DNA of 64,000 bases from Pseudomonas sp. IPO3778 (GTDB taxonomy: Bacteria; Pseudomonadota; Gammaproteobacteria; Pseudomonadales; Pseudomonadaceae), in contig NZ_JACARC010000068.1 of NCBI RefSeq assembly GCF_013386825.1, forward strand, positions 1 through 64,000, read 5' to 3'. Position numbers and translations under genes: made by a program. The notes under the pieces are model-generated. The model had not been told where the DNA came from, did no database searches, and was given only the letters and a program-made list of their open reading frames with translations. Positions 25,861 to 34,170 of the stretch are shown in pieces. How positions within the stretch are numbered: position 1 is the first letter of the stretch; each line of letters opens with the position of its first letter.

Positions 25861-26069
25861 GAAGTGTCCTTGATCCTGAATCCATGGAAGGCAGCAATCA
25901 TAGCCTGATCCGACCAACGCATCGGAGACACCCTGCGCAAAATTCAGATTTGTCCGATTGGCGGATGGCAGTTCAAATCGCGCAAAACAGCGGGCGAATC
26001 GAGGCCTTTTGACCTAGAGTGGCGGGTGTTTGCGCAAGCGCAGGTTTAGTAGTGGGTGAGGAAGTAGAG

Positions 26070-27677
26070 GTGCGACGGTCTGTGGCGGAACAAGACAACA
26101 AGGCCGGGGCATTTCCCGTGCTCAATCCTGGCCTGTGGGAGAGTGCCGGCTGGCTGGCTCGATTGTGGTGGGTGCCGCTGGTGGCGTTGGCCATGGCCGT
26201 ACGCTTCTACGGTTTGACCGCCTCCGCGATCTGGGGCGATGAAGGTTCAAGCCTGCTGCTGGCCGAGTATTCCCTGGAAGACCTGTGGTTTCACGCCGCC
26301 CATGACGTTCACCCGCCGCTGTATTTCTTCATGCTGCGGGGCTGGATCGAGGTGTTTGGCGACAGTATTTTCTCCCTGCGCAGCTTGAGTGCGCTCCCCG
26401 GTGTGGCCGCCGTCGGCCTGGGCATCTGGCTGACGCGCCTGATCGCGACCCGCCGTGCGGCAGTGCTGGCGGGGGTTTTGCTGGCGTTGCTGCCCACGGC
26501 GGTGCGCTACAGCCAGGAAGTGCGGATGTACTCCCTGCTGGGTGTGTGGCTGCTGGCCGCCACCCTGGCATTGGTGTATTGGGTCCGCCAGCCTGAGCGC
26601 AAGCGGTATCTGGTGGCCTATGCGCTGTTGATGACGGCGGCCTTCTATACCCACTACTTCACGGCGTTGTGCGTGCTGGTGCACTGGGCCTGGCTGGTGC
26701 TGCTGCGTCTGCCACGGGCCGGCGGCCTGCGCCGGGTCACGCGCCCCGGCTGGTGGGTGGCCAACGTTGCCATTGTGTTGCTGTACCTGCCCTGGCTGCC
26801 GAATTTGCTGGGCCTGGTGCAGCACACCGAAGAACTCAAGGTGGGCGGTGATATTGGCTGGGAAGACCCGGTCAACCTGTACTCCGTACCGTCGATGGTG
26901 TGGCAGTTCCTCATTCAGGACCCGGGCGACCACCTGTGGCGACCCCTCTTTGTCGGGTTTCCGTTATTGCTGATAGCGCTGGTAGGTGTGACCGCGTGGC
27001 GCGATCAAAGCCGTTATCGGGTTGGCTGGTTGCTGGCGCTGTTTTTCATCCTGCCGGTGCTGCTGGTCTATGGGGTTTCGTTTATTTCCCCGGTGTTTAT
27101 CGAGCGCTATCTCACCGCCTATGCGATGAGTTTGCCGATCATCGTGGCGTTGGCCGTCGACCGTCTGTCGCCACGCCTGCCGCTGGCGGGGGCGGCACTC
27201 TTTGTGCTGGTTGTCGGGGTGGAACTGGTGGGCGTGAAGAGCAACGCCACCGTCGATCAACATGATCAATTCAACGTCGCGGTGGAGTTCGTCAACCGCA
27301 ACTACCAGGAAGATGACCGCATCGTCATCAGCGACATGCTGTGGTACTTGCCCTACGTCTATTACGACGAGACCGACGCCCAGCTGCAACTCTTTACGCC
27401 GCCGACCGCCGCCGGCAAGTCGACCCGGCCGAATGCCTATGGTTTTGGCACCTTGGTGGACCAGGATGGCGGGCGTATCTACCTCGATCGCCTGTCGGCA
27501 TTGCCCACCGATATCCAGCGTGTCTGGCTGATCAGCGCCGCTGACGGCCCGGATGAATTTGCCCCGTTGCCGGCAGGCTGGCGCCAGCTCAGCCAGCAGG
27601 ATGGCGGCGGTGCTCGCGCCCGGCTCTTCGTGCTGTGTAACGCGCCGGCGGGTGTGCACCGCGAAGGCTGCGATTAA
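26070..27677 (+). CDS. GT39-like (ArnT/PMT-type) integral membrane glycosyltransferase
   Basis: A protein of about 535 residues with some ten TM segments and a soluble C-terminal domain. Diagnostic GT-C features: the acidic pair in the first loop (SAIWGDEGSSLLLAEY) and the HPPLYFFML motif, as in ArnT and dolichyl/undecaprenyl-phosphate-mannosyl transferases. It likely moves a sugar from a polyprenyl-phosphate carrier onto a periplasmic acceptor (lipid, protein or polysaccharide), which is unknown. Start: GTG at 26070 has GAGGAAG five nt upstream; a GTG at 26019 would add 17 residues. No pathway genes lie beside it. Confidence 0.82.
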   Translation: MRRSVAEQDNKAGAFPVLNPGLWESAGWLARLWWVPLVALAMAVRFYGLTASAIWGDEGSSLLLAEYSLEDLWFHAAHDVHPPLYFFMLRGWIEVFGDSIFSLRSLSALPGVAAVGLGIWLTRLIATRRAAVLAGVLLALLPTAVRYSQEVRMYSLLGVWLLAATLALVYWVRQPERKRYLVAYALLMTAAFYTHYFTALCVLVHWAWLVLLRLPRAGGLRRVTRPGWWVANVAIVLLYLPWLPNLLGLVQHTEELKVGGDIGWEDPVNLYSVPSMVWQFLIQDPGDHLWRPLFVGFPLLLIALVGVTAWRDQSRYRVGWLLALFFILPVLLVYGVSFISPVFIERYLTAYAMSLPIIVALAVDRLSPRLPLAGAALFVLVVGVELVGVKSNATVDQHDQFNVAVEFVNRNYQEDDRIVISDMLWYLPYVYYDETDAQLQLFTPPTAAGKSTRPNAYGFGTLVDQDGGRIYLDRLSALPTDIQRVWLISAADGPDEFAPLPAGWRQLSQQDGGGARARLFVLCNAPAGVHREGCD

Positions 27678-27751
27678 TCTTCGCAACACCTGAGAGGTTT
27701 ATGTTCGCCTGGGGGCTAGACTCAGGTGAACCCTCTTTTCAGGATCACATC

Positions 27752-27997
27752 ATGGAATCCCCGGTACACAGCTTGCCATCCTTGTTCAAACAGCTCGGCT
27801 TGCCGGATGACCCGGTCAGTATCGAGCGGTTTATCGCTGTCCACTCCCCACTCAAACCCGAACTGCATCTGGCGGATGCGTTTTTCTGGACGCCAGGCCA
27901 GCGCGCGTTTTTGCGTGAAGAGATGTTGGAGGACGCGGATTGGGCGGAGGTGGTGGATGAGTTGAATTTGCGGTTGAGAGAGGGGCGTGGGGTTTAA
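27752..27997 (+). CDS. DUF2789 family protein
   Basis: An 81-residue protein that matches DUF2789 along its length (SLPSLFKQLGLPDDPVSIERFI, LADAFFWTPGQRAFLREEML, DADWAEVVDELNLRL). It is small, acidic and soluble with two or three helices. ATG at 27752 has AGGA upstream; the frame could open earlier at 27701 but without a site. Its function is not known. It is a lone gene between the glycosyltransferase and the MarR operon. Confidence 0.85.
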   Translation: MESPVHSLPSLFKQLGLPDDPVSIERFIAVHSPLKPELHLADAFFWTPGQRAFLREEMLEDADWAEVVDELNLRLREGRGV

Positions 27998-28060
27998 AAC
28001 CCGCTTTACTGACCCACATCTTCGCGCCGCCACCACCCATCCCAAAATTTGTTTCAAAAC

Positions 28061-28089
28061 TTGACGACATTGGATCCATCGACCATATT
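28061..28089 (+). promoter_or_regulatory. Sigma-70 promoter of the MarR/FUSC operon
   Basis: TTGACG (28061-28066), a 17-bp spacer and CATATT (28084-28089) make a good sigma-70 promoter 36 bp before the MarR gene. A palindromic operator lies immediately after the -10 box. Confidence 0.65.
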
Positions 28090-28092
28090 GAT

Positions 28093-28108
28093 AGTTAGCA
28101 AACTAACT
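28093..28108. promoter_or_regulatory. MarR-type operator AGTTAGCAAACTAACT
   Basis: A perfect 6-4-6 inverted repeat, AGTTAG-CAAA-CTAACT, covers the expected transcription start region, 4 bp downstream of the -10 box. Its size and symmetry are those of MarR-family operators; binding there would block the promoter, giving autorepression of the regulator and its efflux operon. Confidence 0.7.
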
Positions 28109-28124
28109 GTATGCGAATAATCCA

Positions 28125-28583
28125 GTGTCCCAGACCCTCGAACAACTCCAGATGAACATCAGCAGCAGCATGGTGGTAGGTGCCAGGACCTGGCGCAAAA
28201 TCTGCCAGACCACGCTCGTCAGCTATGGCATCTCCGAAGCCTGCGCCGTGCCGCTGCTGATGATCGGCCGCCTCGGCGACGGTGTGCACCAGGTCAAGGT
28301 GGCCCAGGCCGCCGGGATGGAAAGCCCATCCCTGGTGCGCCTGTTGGACCAGCTGTGCAGTTCCGGCTACGTGTGCCGCACCGAAGACATCCACGACCGA
28401 CGCGCCAAGGCCTTGAGCCTCACCGAGCGTGGCCGCGAGCTGGTGCAGGCGGTGGAAGAGCAACTCGTGCGCCTGCGCCGTGAAGTGCTGGCGACGATCG
28501 ACCCCGATGACCTGGAGGCCGCATTGCGTGTGTTGCGGGCCTTTGAAGGCGCCAATCAACATCCTATGGTTGTGAGTTCTTGA
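28125..28583 (+). CDS. MarR-family transcriptional regulator
   Basis: A 152-residue MarR protein: dimerising helices at both ends and a winged helix at about 55-110 (VHQVKVAQAAGMESPSLVRL, YVCRTEDIHDRRAKALSLTE, where DRRAK is the wing motif). It is first in an operon with aromatic-acid-type efflux genes and is expected to repress them until an effector (often a phenolic acid) binds. The GTG start at 28125 is chosen by frame and homology-like N-terminus; an ATG at 28152 is the alternative, and neither has a clear ribosome site. Its TGA overlaps the next gene. Confidence 0.9.
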   Translation: MSQTLEQLQMNISSSMVVGARTWRKICQTTLVSYGISEACAVPLLMIGRLGDGVHQVKVAQAAGMESPSLVRLLDQLCSSGYVCRTEDIHDRRAKALSLTERGRELVQAVEEQLVRLRREVLATIDPDDLEAALRVLRAFEGANQHPMVVSS

Positions 28584-30658
28584 ACGGATTTTTTACCGGC
28601 ATGCCGCCGGCCAGGGATTGGTTCTATGGCGTCAGGACATTCGCCGCCTCAATGATCGCGCTGTACATCGCCATGCTGATGCAGATGCCGCGTCCGTATT
28701 GGGCGATGGCCACGGTGTATATCGTGTCCAGCCCGTTTGTCGGCCCTACCAGCTCCAAAGCGCTGTACCGGGCGGTCGGCACCTTCATGGGCGCGGCCGC
28801 AGCGGTGTTTTTTGTGCCGATGTTTGTGCAGACGCCTTACCTGCTGGTGGTGGTGATCGCGCTGTGGACCGGGACGCTGCTGTTCCTGTCCCTGCACCTG
28901 CGCACCGCCAACAGCTACGCGCTGATGCTGGCCGGCTATACGTTGCCGCTGATCGCCCTGCCGGTGGTGGATAACCCGCTGGCGGTATGGGATGTGGCTG
29001 AAGCGCGTACCGAAGAAATCTTCCTCGGTATCGCCGTGGCGGCGGTGGTGGGGGCGATGTTCTGGCCGCGACGGCTGGCGCCGGTGTTTGATGATTCAGT
29101 CGCCAAGTGGTTGTCCGATGCCCAGGTCTACAGCCTGCGTTTCCTCAGCCGTAACGTACAGCCTGAAGAAATCAGCACCTTGCGCGGCGGCATGGTGGCG
29201 ACCTTCAACACCCTGGAATTGATGATCGGCCAGTTGCCCCACGAGGGTGCTCGGCCGCAAACGGTGCGTAATACCAAAGAGCTGCGCGGCCGGATGATCC
29301 ACCTGCTGCCGGTGATCGACGCCCTGGACGATGCGGTGTTCGCCCTGGAACACCGCGCCCCGGAACTGCTCGACCGGTTCACGCCGTTGCTGGCCGCCGC
29401 CCTCGAGTGGCTGGAGAGCACGCAAAAGGACGCGCCCCTCGAACGCTGGCGTGCCCTGCGGGACCAGATCGAAGCCCTGCAACCTGACGCCGAAGCCCTG
29501 GAGGATCGCCACACGTTGCTGTTTTCCAACGCCCTGTATCGCCTGGGCGAGTGGGTGGATCTGTGGCAAGACTGTCGCAGCCTGCAAGCTGCCATTCAAT
29601 GCGAAAGCCAGGACAGCTGGCGCGCGGTGTACCGCCACTGGCGCCTGGGCCGGCTGACGCCCTTTCTTGACCGTGGCCTGATGTTCTACTCGGCGTTTTC
29701 CACCATCACCGCGATCATCGTCGCCTCGGTGCTGTGGATCCTGTTGGGCTGGACCGACGGCGGCAGCGCGGTAATCCTGGCGGCGGTGGCGTGCAGCTTT
29801 TTCGCCTCCATGGACGACCCGGCGCCGCAGATCTACCGGTTCTTTTTCTGGACGGCGATGTCGGTGCTATTCGCCAGCCTCTACCTGTTTCTGGTACTGC
29901 CCAACCTGCACGATTTCCCGATGCTGGTGCTGGCGTTTTCGGTGCCCTTTATCTGCATCGGCACCCTGACAGTACAGCCGCGCTTCTACCTCGGCATGCT
30001 GCTGACGCTGGTCAACACCTCGTCGTTCATCAGCATCCAGGGCGCCTACGATGCCGACTTCCTGGCCTTCGCCAACTCCAACCTGGCCGGCCCGGTGGGC
30101 TTGTTGTTCGCCTTCGTCTGGACCCTGATCGCCCGGCCGTTCGGTGCCGAGCTGGCGGCCAAGCGCCTGACCCGCTTCAGCTGGCGCGACATCGTCAGCC
30201 TCACCGAGCCCGCCACCCTGGCCGAACACCGCAAGATGGGCGTGCAAATGCTCGATCGCCTGATGCAACACCTGCCGCGCCTGGCGCTGACCGGCCAGGA
30301 CACCGGCATCGCGCTGCGCGAAGTGCGGGTGGCGCTGAACCTGCTGGACCTGCTGGCTTACTCGCCGCGCATCCTCGGTGTGCCACGGGTGCTGCTTAAC
30401 CAGGTGGTGGAAGGCGTTGGCGGTTACTTCAAGGCCTGCCTGAAAGCCGGTGAGCGTCTGCCGGCCCCCAGCGGTCTGCTGATGACCCTTGACCGTACCC
30501 GCCGTGCCCTTAACGGCCAGGGCTTGCAAGGCGAGGACGAAACCCGCCTGCACCTGCTGCACGCCCTGAGCGGCTTGCGCCTGTCGCTGTTGCCGGGCGT
30601 GGAATTTCTTGGCGGCACAGAGCGGGAAGCGCCGTTACCCGATGGAGCGCCTTTATGA
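28580..30658 (+). CDS. FUSC-family inner-membrane transporter (AaeB-like aromatic acid exporter)
   Basis: A 692-residue protein with two blocks of about five to six TM segments (about 20-165 and 370-500), each followed by a cytoplasmic helical domain, the FUSC/AaeB layout (VRTFAASMIALYIAMLMQMP, MATVYIVSSPFVGPTSSKAL). With DUF1656, HlyD and OMF partners it should form an aromatic-carboxylate or xenobiotic efflux pump. The first start is a TTG at 28580 that overlaps the MarR stop (TTGA); the ATG at 28601 (residue 8) is an alternative. Both give the whole conserved domain. Confidence 0.9.
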   Translation: MNGFFTGMPPARDWFYGVRTFAASMIALYIAMLMQMPRPYWAMATVYIVSSPFVGPTSSKALYRAVGTFMGAAAAVFFVPMFVQTPYLLVVVIALWTGTLLFLSLHLRTANSYALMLAGYTLPLIALPVVDNPLAVWDVAEARTEEIFLGIAVAAVVGAMFWPRRLAPVFDDSVAKWLSDAQVYSLRFLSRNVQPEEISTLRGGMVATFNTLELMIGQLPHEGARPQTVRNTKELRGRMIHLLPVIDALDDAVFALEHRAPELLDRFTPLLAAALEWLESTQKDAPLERWRALRDQIEALQPDAEALEDRHTLLFSNALYRLGEWVDLWQDCRSLQAAIQCESQDSWRAVYRHWRLGRLTPFLDRGLMFYSAFSTITAIIVASVLWILLGWTDGGSAVILAAVACSFFASMDDPAPQIYRFFFWTAMSVLFASLYLFLVLPNLHDFPMLVLAFSVPFICIGTLTVQPRFYLGMLLTLVNTSSFISIQGAYDADFLAFANSNLAGPVGLLFAFVWTLIARPFGAELAAKRLTRFSWRDIVSLTEPATLAEHRKMGVQMLDRLMQHLPRLALTGQDTGIALREVRVALNLLDLLAYSPRILGVPRVLLNQVVEGVGGYFKACLKAGERLPAPSGLLMTLDRTRRALNGQGLQGEDETRLHLLHALSGLRLSLLPGVEFLGGTEREAPLPDGAPL

Positions 30659-30864
30659 TCGGTGATCTGGATATCAGCGGGGTGTTCCTGCCCACGCTGC
30701 TGGTGCTGATGGGCATTACGTATGTGTTGTACCTGGTGGTGCACGGGCTGTTGACCCGCGTCCACTTCTATCGCCTGGTCTGGCACCGGGCATTGTTCAA
30801 TGTGGGTCTCTACGCTCTGTTACTGGGCGCAGTGGATTCACTCAGTCGATACCTCATGACATGA
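30655..30864 (+). CDS. DUF1656 small membrane protein of a FUSC efflux pump
   Basis: A 69-residue protein with two TM helices (about 10-30 and 45-62) and the DUF1656 start IGDLDISGVFLPTLLVLMG. It overlaps both neighbours by four bases (ATGA) and is typical of FUSC-HlyD operons, for example aaeX of E. coli. It probably assembles with the pump; its exact job is unknown. Confidence 0.9.
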   Translation: MIGDLDISGVFLPTLLVLMGITYVLYLVVHGLLTRVHFYRLVWHRALFNVGLYALLLGAVDSLSRYLMT

Positions 30865-31751
30865 AAAAACCTTTTTTGACCATCGGCCGTGTAGTCCTGA
30901 CGTTATTGGTGGTGACCTTCGCCTGCGTCGTGGTGTGGCGCATGGTGATGTACTACATGTTCGCGCCCTGGACCCGTGACGGCCACATCCGTGCCGACAT
31001 CGTGCAGATCGCCCCGGACGTGTCCGGGCTGATCCAGCAAGTGGACGTGCGCGACAACCAGTTGGTGGTGCGCGGCCAGGTGCTGTTCTCCGTCGACCAG
31101 GACCGCTTCAAGCTGGCGTTGCGCCAAGCCCAGGCCGCTGTGGCCGACCGCCAGGAAACCCTGGCCCAGGCCATGCGCGAGAACAAACGTAACCGTGGCC
31201 TGGGCAACCTGGTGGCGAGTGAGCAACTGGAAGAAAGCCAGTCCCGCGTCGCCCGCGCCCAATCGGCCCTGGCCGAGTCGCAAGTGGCGGTGGATGCCGC
31301 ACAGCTCAACCTGGACCGCTCGGTGATCCGCAGCCCCGTGGACGGCTACATCAACGACCGCGCGCCGCGTAACCAGGAGTTCGTGACCGCCGGGCGCCCG
31401 GTATTGTCGGTGGTGGACAGCAACTCGTTCCACATTGACGGCTACTTCGAAGAGACCAAGCTCGACGGTATCCACGTCGGCCAAAGTGTCGATATCCGCG
31501 TGATCGGCGACAAGGCCCGCCTGCGCGGGCATGTGCAGAGCATCGTCGCCGGTATCGAAGACCGTGACCGCAGCAGCGGCTCCAACCTGTTGCCCAACGT
31601 CAACCCGGCGTTCAGCTGGGTGCGCCTGGCCCAACGGATTCCGGTGCGCATCGCGTTTGACGACGTGCCGGCAGACTTCCGCATGATTGCCGGGCGTACC
31701 GCCACCGTGTCGATCATCGGTGACAAACCCGAGTCGGGGGAGAAACCATGA
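30861..31751 (+). CDS. HlyD-family periplasmic adaptor (AaeA-like)
   Basis: A 296-residue adaptor with an N-terminal TM helix (about 8-28), split lipoyl motif (IAPDVSGLIQQVDVRDNQLV and LDRSVIRSPVDGYINDRAPR), a shorter helical hairpin (about 85-150) and beta-barrel domain (GYFEETKLDGIHVGQ). The short hairpin is as in AaeA. Coupled by ATGA overlaps to the genes on both sides. Confidence 0.93.
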   Translation: MKKPFLTIGRVVLTLLVVTFACVVVWRMVMYYMFAPWTRDGHIRADIVQIAPDVSGLIQQVDVRDNQLVVRGQVLFSVDQDRFKLALRQAQAAVADRQETLAQAMRENKRNRGLGNLVASEQLEESQSRVARAQSALAESQVAVDAAQLNLDRSVIRSPVDGYINDRAPRNQEFVTAGRPVLSVVDSNSFHIDGYFEETKLDGIHVGQSVDIRVIGDKARLRGHVQSIVAGIEDRDRSSGSNLLPNVNPAFSWVRLAQRIPVRIAFDDVPADFRMIAGRTATVSIIGDKPESGEKP

Positions 31752-33190
31752 AACGGCTCTTAGCAACCGCCGGGCTGGGGTTGTTGCTGTCGGCCTGCCA
31801 AGTGGTGGGGCCCGACTACAAGCTGCCGGACAAGGCGGCGGTGAACCGCGGCGACCTTCAGGGCCAGTTGGCCGGGGAGGGCCACAATGTGGTGTCGGCG
31901 CCGGTGCCGGCGGACTGGTGGAGGCTCTACCAGGACCCGCGCCTGGATAAGTTAGTGGAGCAGGCGATGGCCTCCAACACCGACCTGCGGGTGGCGGCGG
32001 CCAACTTGCAACGCTCGCGCTATCAGGTGCAGCAAGCCGAGTCGGCCGGCGGCTGGAGTGCCGGCGCCAAGGCTGAGGCCCAACGCCTGCAAGAGTCCGG
32101 CGAAGCCTATTTGCTGACGGAAAAAGTCCCGGTGGCCAACATCGGCAGTGCCAGCATCAGTACGTCCTACCAGTTCGATTTGTTCGGCACCTTGCAGCGC
32201 GGCATTGAAAGCTCCCAGGCCAGTGCCGATGCGGCCCAGGCGGCGGCTGATATCGCCCGTATCACCTTGGTGGCGGACGTGGTGCGCTCCTACACCCAGG
32301 TGTGCGCGGCCAACGAAGAGCTGGCGATCGCCAACGAATCCCTCGACCTGCAAGCCCAGAGCACGCACCTGACCCAGCGCCTGCGGGATGCCGGCCGGGG
32401 TGATGAAACCCAGGTCACGCGTTCGCAAACCCAATACAAATCCTTGCGCGCCGAAATGCCGCGCTATGAAGCATTGCGCCAGGCCGGCTTGTTCCGCCTG
32501 TCGATGTTGCTGGCCAAGCCGCTGAATCAACTGCCCGCCGGCACCGCTCAATGCGCCGAGCTGCCGCATATCGCGCAGTTGCTGCCGGTAGGCGACGGCG
32601 CCACGCTGCTCAAGCGTCGCCCGGATGTGCGCCAGGCTGAACGCCAACTGGCGGCGGCCACCGCACGTATCGGTGTGGCCACCGGCGCGCTGTACCCGGA
32701 TATCAGCATCGGCGCCACCGTGGGCACCGTCGGTATCCTGGATGACCTGGGCACGCCGGCCACCAACCGCTGGGGCTTTGGCCCGCTGATCAGCTGGACA
32801 CTGCCGACCAACGGCGCCCGTGCCCGTATCCACGAAGCCGAAGCCGCGACCCAGGGTGCCCTGGCGCACTTCGATGGCGTGGTGCTCAACGCCATCCGCG
32901 AAACCCAGACCGGCCTCGCGCAGTACACCGCCCAATTGCAACGCCGCGACGCCCTGGCCGATGCCGGCGCGTCGGCCAAAGAGGCGGCTGAGCAGACGCA
33001 CCGCTTCTTCCAGGCGGGCCGCGCCTCGTTCCTGGCCGACCTGCAAGCCACCCGCACCTACACCGACGTGCGGGCGCAGTTGGCCGCAGCGAACACCCAG
33101 GTTGCCATGAGCCAGATCGATTTGTTCCTGGCCCTGGGCGGCGGCTGGGAAAGTGGACGAACGCAAGCCACACAAGCCAGCAAACCCTGA
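31748..33190 (+). CDS. Outer-membrane efflux lipoprotein, NodT/OprM family
   Basis: A 480-residue OMF lipoprotein with lipobox LSAC (LLLSACQVVGPDYKLP) and two OEP repeats (NLQRSRYQVQQAES, LKRRPDVRQAERQLAAATAR, LALGGGWESG at the end). It closes the MarR-FUSC-DUF1656-HlyD-OMF operon and is the second OprM-like channel in this window. The two are clearly different in sequence, so they are not a recent duplication. Confidence 0.92.
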   Translation: MKRLLATAGLGLLLSACQVVGPDYKLPDKAAVNRGDLQGQLAGEGHNVVSAPVPADWWRLYQDPRLDKLVEQAMASNTDLRVAAANLQRSRYQVQQAESAGGWSAGAKAEAQRLQESGEAYLLTEKVPVANIGSASISTSYQFDLFGTLQRGIESSQASADAAQAAADIARITLVADVVRSYTQVCAANEELAIANESLDLQAQSTHLTQRLRDAGRGDETQVTRSQTQYKSLRAEMPRYEALRQAGLFRLSMLLAKPLNQLPAGTAQCAELPHIAQLLPVGDGATLLKRRPDVRQAERQLAAATARIGVATGALYPDISIGATVGTVGILDDLGTPATNRWGFGPLISWTLPTNGARARIHEAEAATQGALAHFDGVVLNAIRETQTGLAQYTAQLQRRDALADAGASAKEAAEQTHRFFQAGRASFLADLQATRTYTDVRAQLAAANTQVAMSQIDLFLALGGGWESGRTQATQASKP

Positions 33191-33271
33191 GCTGATTGCT
33201 ATGCTTTGAAAGGCGAGCCTGCGTGATGGCTCGCCTGACACTGCTCGCGTTTGCTCATGGGGATTCCAATA

Positions 33272-33904
33272 ATGAAAAACCCTTATGCTCCCGCTTTCTG
33301 GTGCGTGTTCTTCGCACTGGTGTTGCTATCGGCGACTTACTTCTACGGCATCATGCTGGCCCATCAAATCGACAAGGCCATGGTGTTCCTCGACAGCGCC
33401 AGCGCGCTGATCGCGGTGTTGTCCATCGGCGTGGTGGCCTGGGCTTCTTACCAGGGCCAGCGAATCAAGCGAAGACTGCTCGAACAAGGCAAGACCCGCG
33501 TGGCGATCTGGGACACCAAAGTCGCCCTGCGCCGGGTCGAGACGGTGTTCGACCGCTACTTCTGGGGCAGCTACTGGCAACCGGGGCGCACCTTCCAGGA
33601 AGTCATGGGTGAGCTGACCGGCACTCCCCTGGAAAAAAGCCTCGAAGCCCTGAAAAAACAATGCGTGATGCTCGATCGGCAAGTCGCCGACGGACGGCAT
33701 TGGCTGAATAACGCGCGGGAATTATCCGACGTGGCCACGGCGATGGCGCGGGAGCGTTACCAGCTGGATTTTTACGATCCCAAGTCCGATACGCCGGGCA
33801 ATGCGGTGATCCACCGTGAGTTTGAAGTGCTGGTGTATACGTGGACGGCGCGGCTGAAGAGCTTTGACCATCAGCTTGATGAGATTGAAACCGAGTATTC
33901 CTGA
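33272..33904 (+). CDS. Inner-membrane protein of unknown function
   Basis: A 210-residue protein with two TM helices (about 8-28 and 38-58) and a soluble, mainly helical C-terminal domain (about 65-210, rich in Arg, Lys and Glu: RIKRRLLEQGKTRVAIWDTK, ARELSDVATAMARERYQLDF). I recognise no family. ATG at 33272 has GGGGA upstream; starts at 33251 or 33257 are less likely. It stands alone before a REPIN. Confidence 0.75.
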   Translation: MKNPYAPAFWCVFFALVLLSATYFYGIMLAHQIDKAMVFLDSASALIAVLSIGVVAWASYQGQRIKRRLLEQGKTRVAIWDTKVALRRVETVFDRYFWGSYWQPGRTFQEVMGELTGTPLEKSLEALKKQCVMLDRQVADGRHWLNNARELSDVATAMARERYQLDFYDPKSDTPGNAVIHREFEVLVYTWTARLKSFDHQLDEIETEYS

Positions 33905-33926
33905 AATCTGTGGTGTCTGTACTGAC

Positions 33927-34014
33927 GCCTTCGCGAGCAAGCCCGCTCCCACATTCGATCGAGTTCCATCTTTGGAATGCAGTCGAATGTGGGAGCGGGC
34001 TTGCTCGCGAAGGC
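33927..34014. repeat. REPIN with almost perfect long arms
   Basis: GCCTTCGCGAGCAAGCCCGC... and its complement ...GCGGGCTTGCTCGCGAAGGC form perfect arms of over 30 nt, including the flanking ATTCGA. This is a third sequence variant (GTGGGAGCGGGCTTGCTCGC). The arms are better conserved than in the other four REPINs here, suggesting a recent insertion or active upkeep. Confidence 0.9.
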
Positions 34015-34170
34015 ACTTTACCGTTCAGCGCTGAAGTCTGCGCCTATTGAAAAACTGGGCTGCACACGCCAGCCAATGCTAATCTTCCCCGGATTTCGGC
34101 GGGCTTGAGCCGACACCCTTCGGGGTTCAGGGAAGACAGCCCACTTCACAGGATTTGATCAGGTCACTAC

